Part shown: positions 49,991-59,418 of the stretch, in pieces
Position numbering within the stretch: the stretch's first letter is position 1
Layout: every line of letters begins with the position of its first letter
Origin: Zunongwangia sp. HGR-M22
Lineage (GTDB): Bacteria > Bacteroidota > Bacteroidia > Flavobacteriales > Flavobacteriaceae
Assembly (NCBI RefSeq): GCF_027594425.1
Contig: NZ_CP115159.1
Location: 2,469,001 to 2,533,000 of the forward strand
DNA length: 64,000 nt
Reading direction: 5' to 3'
Notes under the pieces: model-generated
Database searches by the model: none
The model's input: the letters and a program-made list of their open reading frames with translations, nothing else
Told to the model about the DNA's origin: nothing
Position numbers and translations under genes: made by a program

Positions 49991-50389
49991 ATGAAAAAAA
50001 TTGATCTTGCCTGCATCATCGATGACGATCCCATATTTGTATTTAGCGCGAAAAAAATAATGGAACTGGCCGATTTTTGTAATGGTTTTTTGGTTTTTGG
50101 AAATGGTGAGGAGGCCTTAAACCATCATAGGGCTCTTATATCGTCTGATAAAGAACTACCAGACGTTATTCTTTTAGATTTAAATATGCCTGTAATGGAT
50201 GGATGGGAATTTCTTGAAAATTTTATACAAATAAAGAGTGAAAAAGCTATCACGATCTATATCGTTAGTTCTTCGGTAGATCCAAGCGATATCAATAAAG
50301 CAAAATCTTACGATCACGTTAATAACTATATTGTTAAACCGGTTACTATCGACAGTCTAAAAAAAGTTTTAAAAAATCATAAAGCTTAA
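49991..50389 (+). CDS. Single-domain response regulator (CheY-like)
   Basis: The 132-residue receiver domain has the acidic pair in LACIIDDDPIF (Asp11-13), the phospho-acceptor Asp63 in ILLDLNMPVMDGW, the Ser of IYIVSSSVDPSD and the Lys of NYIVKPVT. There is no output domain, so it must act through protein contacts, as in Rcp1-type regulators that work with phytochrome or hybrid kinases. No histidine kinase gene is adjacent. It stands alone between two gaps of more than 300 bases. Confidence 0.88.
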   Translation: MKKIDLACIIDDDPIFVFSAKKIMELADFCNGFLVFGNGEEALNHHRALISSDKELPDVILLDLNMPVMDGWEFLENFIQIKSEKAITIYIVSSSVDPSDINKAKSYDHVNNYIVKPVTIDSLKKVLKNHKA

Positions 50390-50758
50390 GTTTTATTACA
50401 TTTTAATCTTTTTGCAAGCGGAAGAGTGAAATCCTAATCTACAGATTTTTCTGAAACTGATAGGTAATATCAAATTAGTACTTTAAAAGCACTATTATGA
50501 AATTGAAATAATTTTGCTTTAAGTAAGATTCATCCCCTCAGAAATTCAATTAAAAAGTCAAATAAAGAAGCTTTTAGTCATAACTTTCTAGTTTAATTCA
50601 ATTGTATAATAATTTACTCCTTCTCAAGCCGATGGAGCAATGTCATTGGATCTAAAAGTTTAATATAACACCAGCAATCAAGACTAAAAATAAATATCGT
50701 TATAAAATAAAAAAACCTCCTTTTTCAAGGAGGTTTTAGTTTTTATAAAATCAGGAAA
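50390..50758. other. Gap between the response regulator and rpsA
   Basis: About 370 bases with no supportable gene, RNA or repeat, except the rpsA terminator at 50712-50737. No convincing hairpin follows the response regulator. Confidence 0.4.
50712..50737 (-). terminator. Terminator of rpsA
   Basis: AAAACCTCCTT (50712-50722) pairs with AAGGAGGTTTT (50727-50737). On the minus strand it is followed by a T-rich run. Confidence 0.85.
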
Positions 50759-52588
50759 TTACTTTCCTTCCATTTTATCTTTAAGAGCTTGAAGATCTGC
50801 GTTTACATCACCAATAGTGGTTTTGTCGTTGTTTTGAGCAGCAGCTTTCTTAGCCGCTTGCTTAACAATCTTTTGCTCTTCTTCTCTGTGAATCGCAGCA
50901 TGAGATGCTACAACACGTTTAAACTCTTTGTTGAATTCAATGATTTGGAATTCTGCAGTTTCACCTTTCTTAAGTTTACTTCCGTCTTCTTTTTCTAGGT
51001 GTCTTTGTGGAACAAATGCAGTGATATCTTCATTAAATTCGATAGTAGCTCCTTTGTCTACGATTTCAGAAATTGCAGCAGTATGTGTAGTACCTACAGC
51101 AAATTCAGTTTCGTATTTATCCCAAGGGTTACTCTCGATTTGTTTGTGACCTAAACTTAATTTACGCCCTTCAACATCTAATTCTAATACAACAACATCT
51201 AATTTGTCTCCAACATTACAGAATTCTGATGGATGCTTAATCTTCTTAGTCCAAGAAAGATCAGAGATATAGATAAGTCCGTCGATTCCTTCTTCTAATT
51301 CTACGAATACACCAAAGTTAGTAAAGTTACGAACTACACCTGTATGCTTAGATCCAACAGGATATTTAGAAGTGATATCAGTCCATGGGTCTGGAGTTAA
51401 TTGTTTAATTCCAAGAGACATTTTGCGATCATCACGATCTAAAGTAAGAATTTGTGCTTCAACCTCGTCACCAACATTTACGAAATCCTGAGCTGAGCGC
51501 AAATGCGTACTCCAAGACATTTCAGAAACGTGGATCAATCCTTCTACACCTTCAGCAACTTCGATAAATGCACCGTAATCTGCGATTACAACTACTTTAC
51601 CTTTTACTTTATCACCAACTTTAAGATTCTCATCTAGAGCTTCCCATGGGTGTTTGTGTAATTGCTTAAGACCTAACTGGATTCTAGTCTTAGCCTCATC
51701 AAAGTCTAAGATTACAACGTTAAGTTTTTGATCTAGCTCAACGATCTCGTTTGGATGGTTGATTCTAGACCAGCTAAGATCTGTAATGTGAACAAGTCCG
51801 TCAACTCCTCCAAGATCAACAAATACACCGTAAGAAGTAATATTCTTAACAGTACCTTCTAATACCTGACCTTTTTCTAATTGACCGATAATCTCTTTCT
51901 TCTGCTCTTCGATATCAGCTTCAATAAGTGCTTTATGAGATACCACAACGTTTTTGAATTCGTGGTTGATTTTCACAACTTTAAATTCCATTGTTTTACC
52001 TACATAAGCATCGTAATCTCTAATTGGCTTCACATCGATTTGAGAACCTGGTAAGAAAGCTTCAATACCAAATACATCTACGATCATACCACCTTTAGTA
52101 CGACACTTCACAAAACCGTTAACGATAAGACTTTCGTCGTGCGCTTTATTCACACGATCCCATGCCATGATCACACGAGCTTTACGGTGAGAAAGCACTA
52201 ATTGTCCTGTAGCATCTTCTCTAACGTCGATTAAAACTTCTACCTCATCACCAACTTTAAGGTCTGGGTTGTAACGAAACTCGTTAAGAGAAATTACACC
52301 TTCACTTTTAGCATTAATGTCGATAATTGCATCACGATCTGTAATATTAATTACTTTTCCTTTTACAACCTCATCATCAAGAGTGTCTACGAAGTTTTCT
52401 TCAACTAATTTTTCGAATTCTTCCAACTTAGAATCATCGATAGGATCGATTCCTTCTTCGTAATTGTGCCAGTTGAATTCTTTAAGGAATTTTTCTGGAT
52501 TAGCTTGTTGCTCAGTCACCTCTGGTTGAGATGCTGTAGCCATTCCTGCTACATCCTGAACGTCCTGATCTTTAATTTCTTCAGCCAT
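50759..52588 (-). CDS. rpsA: 30S ribosomal protein S1
   Basis: I start at the ATG at 52588 (MAEEIKDQDVQDVAG), giving about 609 residues; an ATG at 52642 would add 18 unlikely residues. Six S1 OB-fold repeats follow. The best are GTVKNITSYGVFVDLGGVDG, GKVVVIADYGAFIEVAEGVE and GVVRNFTNFGVFVELEEGID, each ending in LG(L/I/H)KQ. S1 binds mRNA leaders and brings them to the 30S subunit, important where Shine-Dalgarno sites are weak. It has a strong promoter and a leader of about 125 bases with a small hairpin. Confidence 0.96.
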   Translation of the reverse strand: MAEEIKDQDVQDVAGMATASQPEVTEQQANPEKFLKEFNWHNYEEGIDPIDDSKLEEFEKLVEENFVDTLDDEVVKGKVINITDRDAIIDINAKSEGVISLNEFRYNPDLKVGDEVEVLIDVREDATGQLVLSHRKARVIMAWDRVNKAHDESLIVNGFVKCRTKGGMIVDVFGIEAFLPGSQIDVKPIRDYDAYVGKTMEFKVVKINHEFKNVVVSHKALIEADIEEQKKEIIGQLEKGQVLEGTVKNITSYGVFVDLGGVDGLVHITDLSWSRINHPNEIVELDQKLNVVILDFDEAKTRIQLGLKQLHKHPWEALDENLKVGDKVKGKVVVIADYGAFIEVAEGVEGLIHVSEMSWSTHLRSAQDFVNVGDEVEAQILTLDRDDRKMSLGIKQLTPDPWTDITSKYPVGSKHTGVVRNFTNFGVFVELEEGIDGLIYISDLSWTKKIKHPSEFCNVGDKLDVVVLELDVEGRKLSLGHKQIESNPWDKYETEFAVGTTHTAAISEIVDKGATIEFNEDITAFVPQRHLEKEDGSKLKKGETAEFQIIEFNKEFKRVVASHAAIHREEEQKIVKQAAKKAAAQNNDKTTIGDVNADLQALKDKMEGK

Positions 52589-52697
52589 AATAATTTGCTG
52601 ATTTAAATTTGTATTCTGCGTCTTTCGGAAAATTTTAAGCAAAATAAAACACAGAAGATGTTTACATTTTGATTTTCAAGCCTTTCTGATTCTCCGT

Positions 52698-52716
52698 ACT
52701 CCTGCCAAAAAGGAGT
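52698..52716 (-). promoter_or_regulatory. Small hairpin at the 5' end of the rpsA leader
   Basis: ACTCC and GGAGT pair around a nine-base loop, directly downstream of the rpsA promoter in an otherwise unstructured leader. S1 represses its own synthesis in other bacteria; this hairpin could be part of such control. Confidence 0.35.
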
Positions 52717-52717
52717 G

Positions 52718-52747
52718 CAAAACTACAACTAATTTTACTATTTTCAA
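52718..52747 (-). promoter_or_regulatory. rpsA promoter
   Basis: The -33 TTG (52747-52745, minus strand), a 19-base spacer and the -7 element TAGTTTTG (52725-52718) match the Bacteroidota consensus. It is the best promoter in the window. Confidence 0.65.
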
Positions 52748-52759
52748 ATAGTAGGTAAA

Positions 52760-53944
52760 TCAATTTACTTCTGAAATAGATTTTTTAAAAGCAAAGTGAA
52801 ATATTAAGATCAAAATAGCATAAAACAGGCCTAAACTAGCCACACCTCTCCATTGAAAAAGTTCCCAAGCATAGGCTCCAGTAGTAGTACCCAGTGCACC
52901 ACCAATAAAGTAACCAACCATGTAGATAGTGTTAATCCTATTACGAGCATCTGGATTTCTTGAAAAAATAATATTTTGATTTGTAATATGTAGCGATTGC
53001 AATCCCATATCTACTAAAATAACGCCTATAACCAATCCGAATATAGAATGGCCCGAAAACTCAAATACAACCCATGCAAAAATCATAATTGCAGTTGCAA
53101 TGGTTATCAGCAGGTTTTTATTCATTCGGTCACTTAACTTGCCAATAAGACTTGCCGCTAAAGCTCCGGCTATTCCTAAAACTCCAAAGGCTCCTGCGAT
53201 ACCACTTCCGTAGTTAAAATTATCTTCCATTAAAAATACAAGCGTCGTCCAAAAAGCACTAAAACCTGCAAAGCCTAAACCTCCTCTTACGGCTGCTAAT
53301 CTTACTGATGGTTCGGATTTAAAATATCCCCAAAGGGATTGCATTAACTCCTTATAGGTTCCTTTAAAATCTGGCTGCAATTCTGGTAATTTTAATTTTA
53401 GTAACAACCAGAAAACCAACATAATCCCGGCGGCAATAAAATACATTAAACGCCATCCAAAGTATTCTCCTACAAACCCACTTATAAATCGGCTACCCAA
53501 TATCCCGATAAGTAATCCACTCATCACTATACCAATAGCACTACCTCGCTTTTCCGGTTTTGCAAGTTGTGCGGCCATAGGGACAAATACTTGAGGAACA
53601 ACGCATGAAAATCCAACAAAAAAACCTGAGATTATTAAAATAGGAAGACTTTGTGCTAAGGCCATCGCCAATAGACTAGCGATGATAAATATAAAATCTA
53701 TCATTACCATTTTTTTTCTAGGAAACTTATCTCCTAACGGAATGATAAACAACAACCCAAAGGCATAACCTAATTGCGTAAAAAGCGGAATATTACTTAC
53801 CGCCGATTCTGAAACTTGAAAATCTTTAGCCATTAAACTTAATAATGGCTGATTATAATAATTATTTGCGACCACTAAACCGGCTCCCGCAGACATTAAA
53901 TATAAAATTGATGTTTTTAAACCCTCTTCCCTATTTGCTGGCAT
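52760..53944 (-). CDS. MFS transporter
   Basis: The 394-residue protein has 12 predicted membrane helices, with the MFS loop motif GDKFPRKKMVMIDFIFI between helices 2 and 3 and its repeat GKLSDRMNKNLLITIATA in the second half. The overall pattern (YNQPLLSLMAKDFQVSESAV) matches the drug/metabolite efflux branch of MFS related to YfcJ-like proteins. The substrate is unknown. It lies three bases after cmk on the same strand and before the rpsA promoter, interrupting the common cmk-rpsA order. Confidence 0.85.
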   Translation of the reverse strand: MPANREEGLKTSILYLMSAGAGLVVANNYYNQPLLSLMAKDFQVSESAVSNIPLFTQLGYAFGLLFIIPLGDKFPRKKMVMIDFIFIIASLLAMALAQSLPILIISGFFVGFSCVVPQVFVPMAAQLAKPEKRGSAIGIVMSGLLIGILGSRFISGFVGEYFGWRLMYFIAAGIMLVFWLLLKLKLPELQPDFKGTYKELMQSLWGYFKSEPSVRLAAVRGGLGFAGFSAFWTTLVFLMEDNFNYGSGIAGAFGVLGIAGALAASLIGKLSDRMNKNLLITIATAIMIFAWVVFEFSGHSIFGLVIGVILVDMGLQSLHITNQNIIFSRNPDARNRINTIYMVGYFIGGALGTTTGAYAWELFQWRGVASLGLFYAILILIFHFAFKKSISEVN

Positions 53945-53947
53945 TAC

Positions 53948-54640
53948 TTAGGCTTCAGTTTTTTCTTTTACCAGAGAAAGTATTTTATCGAACTGTTCTT
54001 CTTTGCTAAGATTTGAGTTATCAATAATTATTGCATCATCAGCTTTTACCAAAGGCGAAGTTTCCCTAGTAGAGTCTAGATGATCTCGCTCTTCAACATT
54101 TTTTAGGACATCCTCGTAATTTACGTCTTCTCCTTTTTCTTTTAATTCTGCATATCTACGTTCGGCTCTTTTTTCAGCAGAAGCCGTCATAAATAATTTC
54201 AACTCGGCATCCGGGAATACCACCGTACCAATATCGCGACCATCCATTACCACACCACCATCTTTACCAATTTCATGTTGCTGCTTTACTAACATTTTTC
54301 GCACCTCGGGAATTGCCGCTACTTTACTCACGTTATTGGAAACTTCCATTAAACGAATTTCTTTTTCAACATTCTCGTTATTTAAATGAATTATACCATA
54401 ACCTAGATCTTCGTCATAAATAAACTTCACGCTGATAAAAGCAAGATGTCTTAATATTGCTTCTTCATCAACTTTATTATCGGTTACCATAATTTTACGC
54501 ATCGCATATAGGGTCACTGCGCGATACATTGCGCCGGTATCTACATAAATATACCCTAATTTTTTTGCTAATTGCTTTGCTACAGTGCTTTTCCCGGTAG
54601 AAGAGTAACCATCAATGGCAATAGTTATTTTTTTACTCAT
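53948..54640 (-). CDS. cmk: Cytidylate kinase
   Basis: The 230-residue P-loop kinase has TIAIDGYSSTGKSTVAKQLA (Walker A), YVDTGAMYRAVTLYA and GRDIGTVVFPDAELKLFMTA, with RAERRYAELKEKGED and DHLDSTRETSPLVKADDAI in the lid region. It phosphorylates CMP and dCMP for nucleotide recycling. It is followed three bases later by an MFS gene on the same strand, with rpsA beyond it. The ATG is at 54640. Confidence 0.94.
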   Translation of the reverse strand: MSKKITIAIDGYSSTGKSTVAKQLAKKLGYIYVDTGAMYRAVTLYAMRKIMVTDNKVDEEAILRHLAFISVKFIYDEDLGYGIIHLNNENVEKEIRLMEVSNNVSKVAAIPEVRKMLVKQQHEIGKDGGVVMDGRDIGTVVFPDAELKLFMTASAEKRAERRYAELKEKGEDVNYEDVLKNVEERDHLDSTRETSPLVKADDAIIIDNSNLSKEEQFDKILSLVKEKTEA

Positions 54641-54656
54641 TTAGTTGAAGTTTTTA

Positions 54657-54664
54657 CAAAAATA
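54657..54664 (-). promoter_or_regulatory. Putative -7 element for cmk
   Basis: TATTTTTG on the minus strand matches TAnnTTTG and lies 16 bases before the cmk ATG. No -33 TTG is visible. Confidence 0.4.
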
Positions 54665-54896
54665 GAGAATTGAAATTTGATTAAAGAATTCATACGCTAT
54701 GCTAAAATATTTTTCCAATCTTTTATAAGGAGAATAAATTATTACTCATATCGCACTGAAAAACAAATATTTAATAAAAAAAATAAACTATCCTAGACTG
54801 AAATTGAGTAAAATATCTTAAAAATGTTAACAATTTTATTTGTGTACAAATATTTTTTTAGATTTTTTTAACAAAAATTTCAATTTAAATAAAACA

Positions 54897-55532
54897 ATGA
54901 AATCAATCAACATCAAAATTTTAGCTATTTTATCTATTCTAGTTTTAGGAAGTTGTGCTTCTCGTTATTCTGAAATTGAACCAGAAAGTCTACCGTATGG
55001 TTCTATGAATAAGGATAAAGACATTGCTATGCAATTTCAGTATCGACTACTTTCCAAAAAATATGCTAGTAAAGAAAAAAATAAGGGATTAAAATTAGTT
55101 GCTCTAAAAATTTTAAATAATAGTGATAAAAGTTATTTTTTTGGTGAAGATTTAAGACTTACTTATAATGATGGATCTCCGGTCGTTTTTGCAACTACCA
55201 ATCAAACTTATGATATGTTAAAACAAAAATCTGGCTTCTATTTTCTTTATCTATTACTTTCTCCCACGAAATTTACTACTTCTCGTAGCGATCAATACGG
55301 TAACATGCAAACAACTAATAATATTCCAATAGGCCTTTTAATTGGCCCAGGTATTTCGTTACTTAACTTTTTTAAAGCTAAAAATGCTAATAATAGTTTT
55401 AAAGCTGAACTTGATAAATATGAATTGTTCAATAAAGAGATACCGGCTGGAAAAACGGTGTATGGACTTGTAGGAATAAAATCTACACAATTTAAAGAAT
55501 TGAAAGCTGAAATCGAATTTTCTGATAACTAA
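54897..55532 (+). CDS. Lipoprotein of unknown function
   Basis: I start at the ATG at 54897, which gives a lipoprotein signal (MKSINIKILAILSILVLGSC, Cys20); an upstream TTG at 54840 is not needed. The mature part of about 192 residues has KGLKLVALKILNNSDKSYFF and GEDLRLTYNDGSPVVFATTN, suggesting a beta-rich, Ig-like fold. A central hydrophobic segment (GFYFLYLLLSPT and IPIGLLIGPGISLLNFF) is unusual for a periplasmic lipoprotein. I do not know its role. It lies between cmk (divergent) and lon (convergent). Confidence 0.7.
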   Translation: MKSINIKILAILSILVLGSCASRYSEIEPESLPYGSMNKDKDIAMQFQYRLLSKKYASKEKNKGLKLVALKILNNSDKSYFFGEDLRLTYNDGSPVVFATTNQTYDMLKQKSGFYFLYLLLSPTKFTTSRSDQYGNMQTTNNIPIGLLIGPGISLLNFFKAKNANNSFKAELDKYELFNKEIPAGKTVYGLVGIKSTQFKELKAEIEFSDN

Positions 55533-55581
55533 AGACCGTATTTAAAGTTTTCTTGCAAGGATTGAGGATTATTATATTTAC

Positions 55582-55618
55582 AAAAAATCCGGCATGATTA
55601 AACTGTGCCGGATTTTTT
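55582..55618 (+). terminator. Terminator between the lipoprotein gene and lon
   Basis: An A6 run with TCCGGCA pairs with TGCCGGA and a T6 run (55582-55594 with 55606-55618). It is a strong bidirectional terminator between convergent genes. Confidence 0.88.
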
Positions 55619-55649
55619 TATCTACCTTATTAATTAAAATAAATTACTC

Positions 55650-58100
55650 TTATAATTCCTTTGCATTTTTCACTTTTTCGTTCGTGATAGCAATGTCTAT
55701 TACCTCACTCATATCATTAACGTAATGAAAAGTAAGACCTTTTAAATATTCATCTTTAATTTCCTTTATGTCACGTTCATTTTCTTTACAAAGAATAAGT
55801 TCTTTAATTTTTGCCCTTTTAGCGGCAAGAATTTTTTCTTTAATTCCTCCAACGGGAAGCACTTTACCTCGTAAAGTAATTTCTCCTGTCATTGCGATAC
55901 TGTTCTTTACTTTTTTCTGCGTAAATAAAGAAACTAAAGAAGTAAGCATAGTAATCCCTGCACTTGGTCCATCTTTAGGCGTTGCCCCTTCTGGCACGTG
56001 AATGTGTACATTGTACTTTTCAAATATCCCAGCGTCTATACCCAAATCGTCAGAATTAGCTTTAATGTATTCCATAGCTAGGGTAGCCGATTCTTTCATT
56101 ACTTTACCAAGATTTCCGGTAATATTTAAATTTCCTTTTCCTTTAGATAAAATAGATTCTATAAAAAGAATATCACCGCCAACCTGCGTCCATGCCAAAC
56201 CTGTAACTACTCCTGCTACTTCATTATTCTCGTATTTATCTCTTTCTAAACGCGGGCTACCAAGAATTTCCAGAATATCTTCATTGGTTACTTTTACATT
56301 ATATTCTTCTTCCATAGCGATACTCTTAGCACCATAGCGCACTACCTTTGCTATTTGCTTCTCTAAAGCACGAACTCCAGATTCTCGCGTGTAACCTTCC
56401 ACTATTTTCTCTAACTGAGATTTGCCGATTTTAAGATCGTCTTTGGTTAATCCATGCTCTTTTAACTGCTTCGGAAGCAAATGACGCTTCGCTATCTCGA
56501 TCTTTTCTTCAATAGTATAACCAGTAACATTAATAATCTCCATACGATCGCGTAAGGCCGGCTGAATCGTATTTAGATTATTACAAGTTGCAATAAACAT
56601 TACCTTAGAAAGATCGTAACCTAATTCTAAGAAATTGTCATGAAATTCACTGTTCTGCTCTGGATCTAAAACCTCTAATAATGCTGAAGAAGGATCTCCT
56701 GCATTACCGATACTTAATTTATCAATTTCATCCAGAACAAAAACCGGATTACTGGTTCCTGCCTTTTTAAGACTTTGGATAATCCTACCCGGCATTGCAC
56801 CAATATAAGTTTTACGATGCCCTCTAATTTCAGCTTCATCTCTTAAGCCACCTAAAGAAATTCGTACGTACTCACGTCCTAAAGCTTCTGCCACAGATTT
56901 CCCTAAACTTGTTTTACCGACTCCCGGAGGGCCATAAAGACAAAGAATAGGCGATTTCATATCATTACGCAATTTTAAAACTGCCAGATATTCTATAATT
57001 CTCCGTTTTACATCGTCCAGACCATAATGATCGCGATCTAAAACTTTTTTAGCACGTTTAAGATCAAATTTATCTTTGCTAAATTCTTCCCATGGTAAGT
57101 CTAAAAATAAATCCAGATAGTTACGCTGTATGGAATATTCAGCTACCTGAGGATTCATTCGTTGCATTTTAGATAGTTCTTTATCAAAATGCTTTTGCAC
57201 GTTTTCGTCCCATTTTTTATCCTTCGAGCGTAAACGCATTTCTTCAATTTCATCTTCATGAGAAACACCACCTAGCTCTTCCTGAATGGTTTTCATCTGT
57301 TGATGCAAGAAATATTCGCGTTGTTGCTGGCTCATATCACTCTGCACTTTAGACTGAATGTCGTTTTTAAGTGCGAGTTTTTGATTCTCAACGTTCATAA
57401 ATTTTAAGGTCGCTAATGCGCGTTCCTTAAGATCGTTGGTTGCCAGTAAATTTTGCTTCTCCTCTACTGAAAGATTCATATTTGAAGAAACAAAATTGAT
57501 TAAAAATGAGCTACTTTCTATATTCTTTATAGCGAAAGAAGCTTCAGTTGGAATATTTGGGCTGCTCTTAATGATCTGAAGTGCCAAATCTTTAATCGAA
57601 TCGATAATAGCACCAAATTCCTCGTTTTCAGCATTAGGTCTGGTTTCAGGAATTTCTTCAACATTCGCTCTCAAGAAAGGATCTTCCTGAGTAACTTCAG
57701 TAATATTAAATCGTTTTTTTCCCTGAATAATTACCGTTGTATTCCCATCGGGCATTTTAAGAACCCTAAGAATACGAGCAACAACTCCGATATTATTAAT
57801 GTCTTTAACGCCGGGATTTTCTACCTCTTCATCTTTTTGAGAAACAACACCGATAGTTTTTTCAGCATTATTTGCTTCGTTTATCAGTTTAATCGAAGCA
57901 TCTCTTCCCGCTGTGATTGGTATTACCACACCCGGGAAAAGTACCGTATTACGCAACGGTAAAATTGGGAGATTTTTGGGTAATTCTTCTTTATTTATTT
58001 CCTCTTCATCTTCAGGCGTCATTAACGGTATTAACTCTGCATCTTCATTTATACCTTGTAATGACAAACTGTCAATATCCGTAAATTTTGTTTTAGCCAT
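55650..58100 (-). CDS. lon: ATP-dependent protease La (Lon)
   Basis: The 816-residue protein has the LAN substrate domain ([20 protein letters not shown]), a coiled-coil region and the AAA+ module with Walker [17 protein letters not shown]. The protease domain carries the Ser of [11 protein letters not shown] and the Lys of [14 protein letters not shown]. Lon degrades misfolded and regulatory proteins in the cytoplasm. It is a single gene on the minus strand, preceded by a CAAACTG/CAGTTTG dyad and divergent from the ECF sigma operon. Confidence 0.96.
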   Translation of the reverse strand: MAKTKFTDIDSLSLQGINEDAELIPLMTPEDEEEINKEELPKNLPILPLRNTVLFPGVVIPITAGRDASIKLINEANNAEKTIGVVSQKDEEVENPGVKDINNIGVVARILRVLKMPDGNTTVIIQGKKRFNITEVTQEDPFLRANVEEIPETRPNAENEEFGAIIDSIKDLALQIIKSSPNIPTEASFAIKNIESSSFLINFVSSNMNLSVEEKQNLLATNDLKERALATLKFMNVENQKLALKNDIQSKVQSDMSQQQREYFLHQQMKTIQEELGGVSHEDEIEEMRLRSKDKKWDENVQKHFDKELSKMQRMNPQVAEYSIQRNYLDLFLDLPWEEFSKDKFDLKRAKKVLDRDHYGLDDVKRRIIEYLAVLKLRNDMKSPILCLYGPPGVGKTSLGKSVAEALGREYVRISLGGLRDEAEIRGHRKTYIGAMPGRIIQSLKKAGTSNPVFVLDEIDKLSIGNAGDPSSALLEVLDPEQNSEFHDNFLELGYDLSKVMFIATCNNLNTIQPALRDRMEIINVTGYTIEEKIEIAKRHLLPKQLKEHGLTKDDLKIGKSQLEKIVEGYTRESGVRALEKQIAKVVRYGAKSIAMEEEYNVKVTNEDILEILGSPRLERDKYENNEVAGVVTGLAWTQVGGDILFIESILSKGKGNLNITGNLGKVMKESATLAMEYIKANSDDLGIDAGIFEKYNVHIHVPEGATPKDGPSAGITMLTSLVSLFTQKKVKNSIAMTGEITLRGKVLPVGGIKEKILAAKRAKIKELILCKENERDIKEIKDEYLKGLTFHYVNDMSEVIDIAITNEKVKNAKEL

Positions 58101-58117
58101 AAGTTATCTTTAAAAGT

Positions 58118-58137
58118 CAAACTGTCACTGCAGTTTG
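58118..58137. promoter_or_regulatory. Dyad upstream of lon
   Basis: CAAACTG (58118-58124) and CAGTTTG (58131-58137) are separated by six bases, 18 bases before the lon ATG. It may be an operator or leader hairpin. It is not a CIRCE element. Confidence 0.4.
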
Positions 58138-58313
58138 TATATTTTGTTTCGTTTTGAGACTTTAACCCCTACAAATAGTGTAATTCAGGTAGTTAAATTT
58201 GCTGCTTTATAATTGTTTCAATTCCTATGCCATCATATTTTTTTGTAAAACATTTTCTAAAAGTGTAACAAATCAAATCCTATTCTATCTTTATACTAGA
58301 AACAGGATAATTT

Positions 58314-58871
58314 TTGCAACCAACCATCACACATATTGAAGATCTTGTAAATGGATGCCGAGTAGGAAACCAACGTGCACAAATGGAGATTTATAATCGC
58401 TATTACAAAGCCATGTATAATACCTCTTTGAGAATTGTGCATCATAGCGCTGAGGCGGAGGATATCATGCAAGAGTCTTTCTTGAATGCTTTTGAGAAAA
58501 TCGATCAATTTAAAGCTGAAGCTTCTTTTGGCGCCTGGCTGAAGCGAATTGTCGTTAATAATAGTATTAATGCGCACAATAAAAAGTCGAAATACGAAGA
58601 AGTAAGTTATAAGGATTATCTAAAAAACGAAACCGAAGAAAATGAAGGGATAACAACTACCGATACTCAAAATAAAAAAGTAAAAATGGTTTTAGAGGCA
58701 ATGCAAGATTTAAAAGAAAGTTACAGAATCTGCCTTACGTTGCATCTAATCGAAGGTTATGATTACGAAGAAATAGGAGATATTTTAAATATTTCTTATG
58801 CCAACTGCAGAACTACCATTTCTAGAGCTAAAGAAAGTTTAAGAAAAAAAATGATGAAAGATGAAAAATGA
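58314..58871 (+). CDS. ECF-type RNA polymerase sigma factor
   Basis: The 185-residue protein has sigma region 2 (AEDIMQESFLNAFEKIDQF, FGAWLKRIVVNNSINAH) and region 4 (YRICLTLHLIEGYDYEEIGD, YANCRTTISRAKESLRKK). It fits the Bacteroidota ECF group that controls envelope genes. The start is the TTG at 58314: a stop lies two codons upstream in frame, and the next ATG (58383) would delete the start of region 2. It overlaps the anti-sigma-like gene by 11 bases and heads a four-gene operon with two beta-helix proteins. Confidence 0.9.
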   Translation: MQPTITHIEDLVNGCRVGNQRAQMEIYNRYYKAMYNTSLRIVHHSAEAEDIMQESFLNAFEKIDQFKAEASFGAWLKRIVVNNSINAHNKKSKYEEVSYKDYLKNETEENEGITTTDTQNKKVKMVLEAMQDLKESYRICLTLHLIEGYDYEEIGDILNISYANCRTTISRAKESLRKKMMKDEK

Positions 58872-59418
58872 TGATTTTTTTGAGGATTTAAAAGAATTAG
58901 ACTTCGATATTGCTGAACCTAACGCAGATCACGAAGATCGATTTTTAGAAAAGCTCAACACCAAAAATAAAGCTCCTAAAACAGGAAAACTTAGAAAGCT
59001 TTGGATTCCCATAAGTAGCATTGCTGCGGCCTTAATTATCGCATTCCTTGCTTTTGGAAATGTATTTTCTTCTCCGGTTTTTGGTAAAGAGAGTGGTTTA
59101 GCAGCTGTTTCACCAAAAATGAAAGAAACGCAAGACTTCTATAGCATGCTTATCGAAAGAGAGCTGAAATCACTGGAAGGAGAACGTAGTCCAAAAACCA
59201 ATAAGATCATTAATGATGCATTGGTGCAAATGGAAAACTTAGAAAAAGAATACAAAAAATTAAAAAAAGATCTTTTAGAAAGTGGGCAGGATCAACGAGT
59301 AATCTATGCGATGATTAACAATTTTCAGCAAAGAATTGAATTGCTAAATCAGGTTCTAGACCAGATTCAAACTATAAAACAACTAAAGACACAAGAAAAT
59401 GAAACTAACATTATATAA
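58861..59418 (+). CDS. Probable membrane-bound anti-sigma factor
   Basis: The 185-residue protein has an acidic N-terminal cytoplasmic part (NDDFFEDLKELDFDIAEPNA) and one membrane helix (LWIPISSIAAALIIAFLAFG, about residues 47-66). The periplasmic part is helical (MENLEKEYKKLKKDLLESGQ, NNFQQRIELLNQVLDQIQ), likely coiled coil. It lacks the zinc-binding HxxxCxxC motif of ZAS anti-sigma factors. Position directly after the ECF gene (11-base overlap), size and topology support an anti-sigma role. It overlaps the next gene by 20 bases. Confidence 0.72.
   Translation: MKNDDFFEDLKELDFDIAEPNADHEDRFLEKLNTKNKAPKTGKLRKLWIPISSIAAALIIAFLAFGNVFSSPVFGKESGLAAVSPKMKETQDFYSMLIERELKSLEGERSPKTNKIINDALVQMENLEKEYKKLKKDLLESGQDQRVIYAMINNFQQRIELLNQVLDQIQTIKQLKTQENETNII

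Noticed and set aside
52589-52642. Upstream ATG for rpsA
   Set aside because: The 18 added residues are not S1-like, and MAEEIKDQD is the usual type of start.
54840-54896. Upstream TTG start for the lipoprotein gene
   Set aside because: The ATG at 54897 gives a perfect lipoprotein signal; the extra 19 residues do not fit a signal peptide.
56002-56337. 111-codon plus-strand frame opposite lon
   Set aside because: It lies wholly within lon on the other strand and has no independent support.
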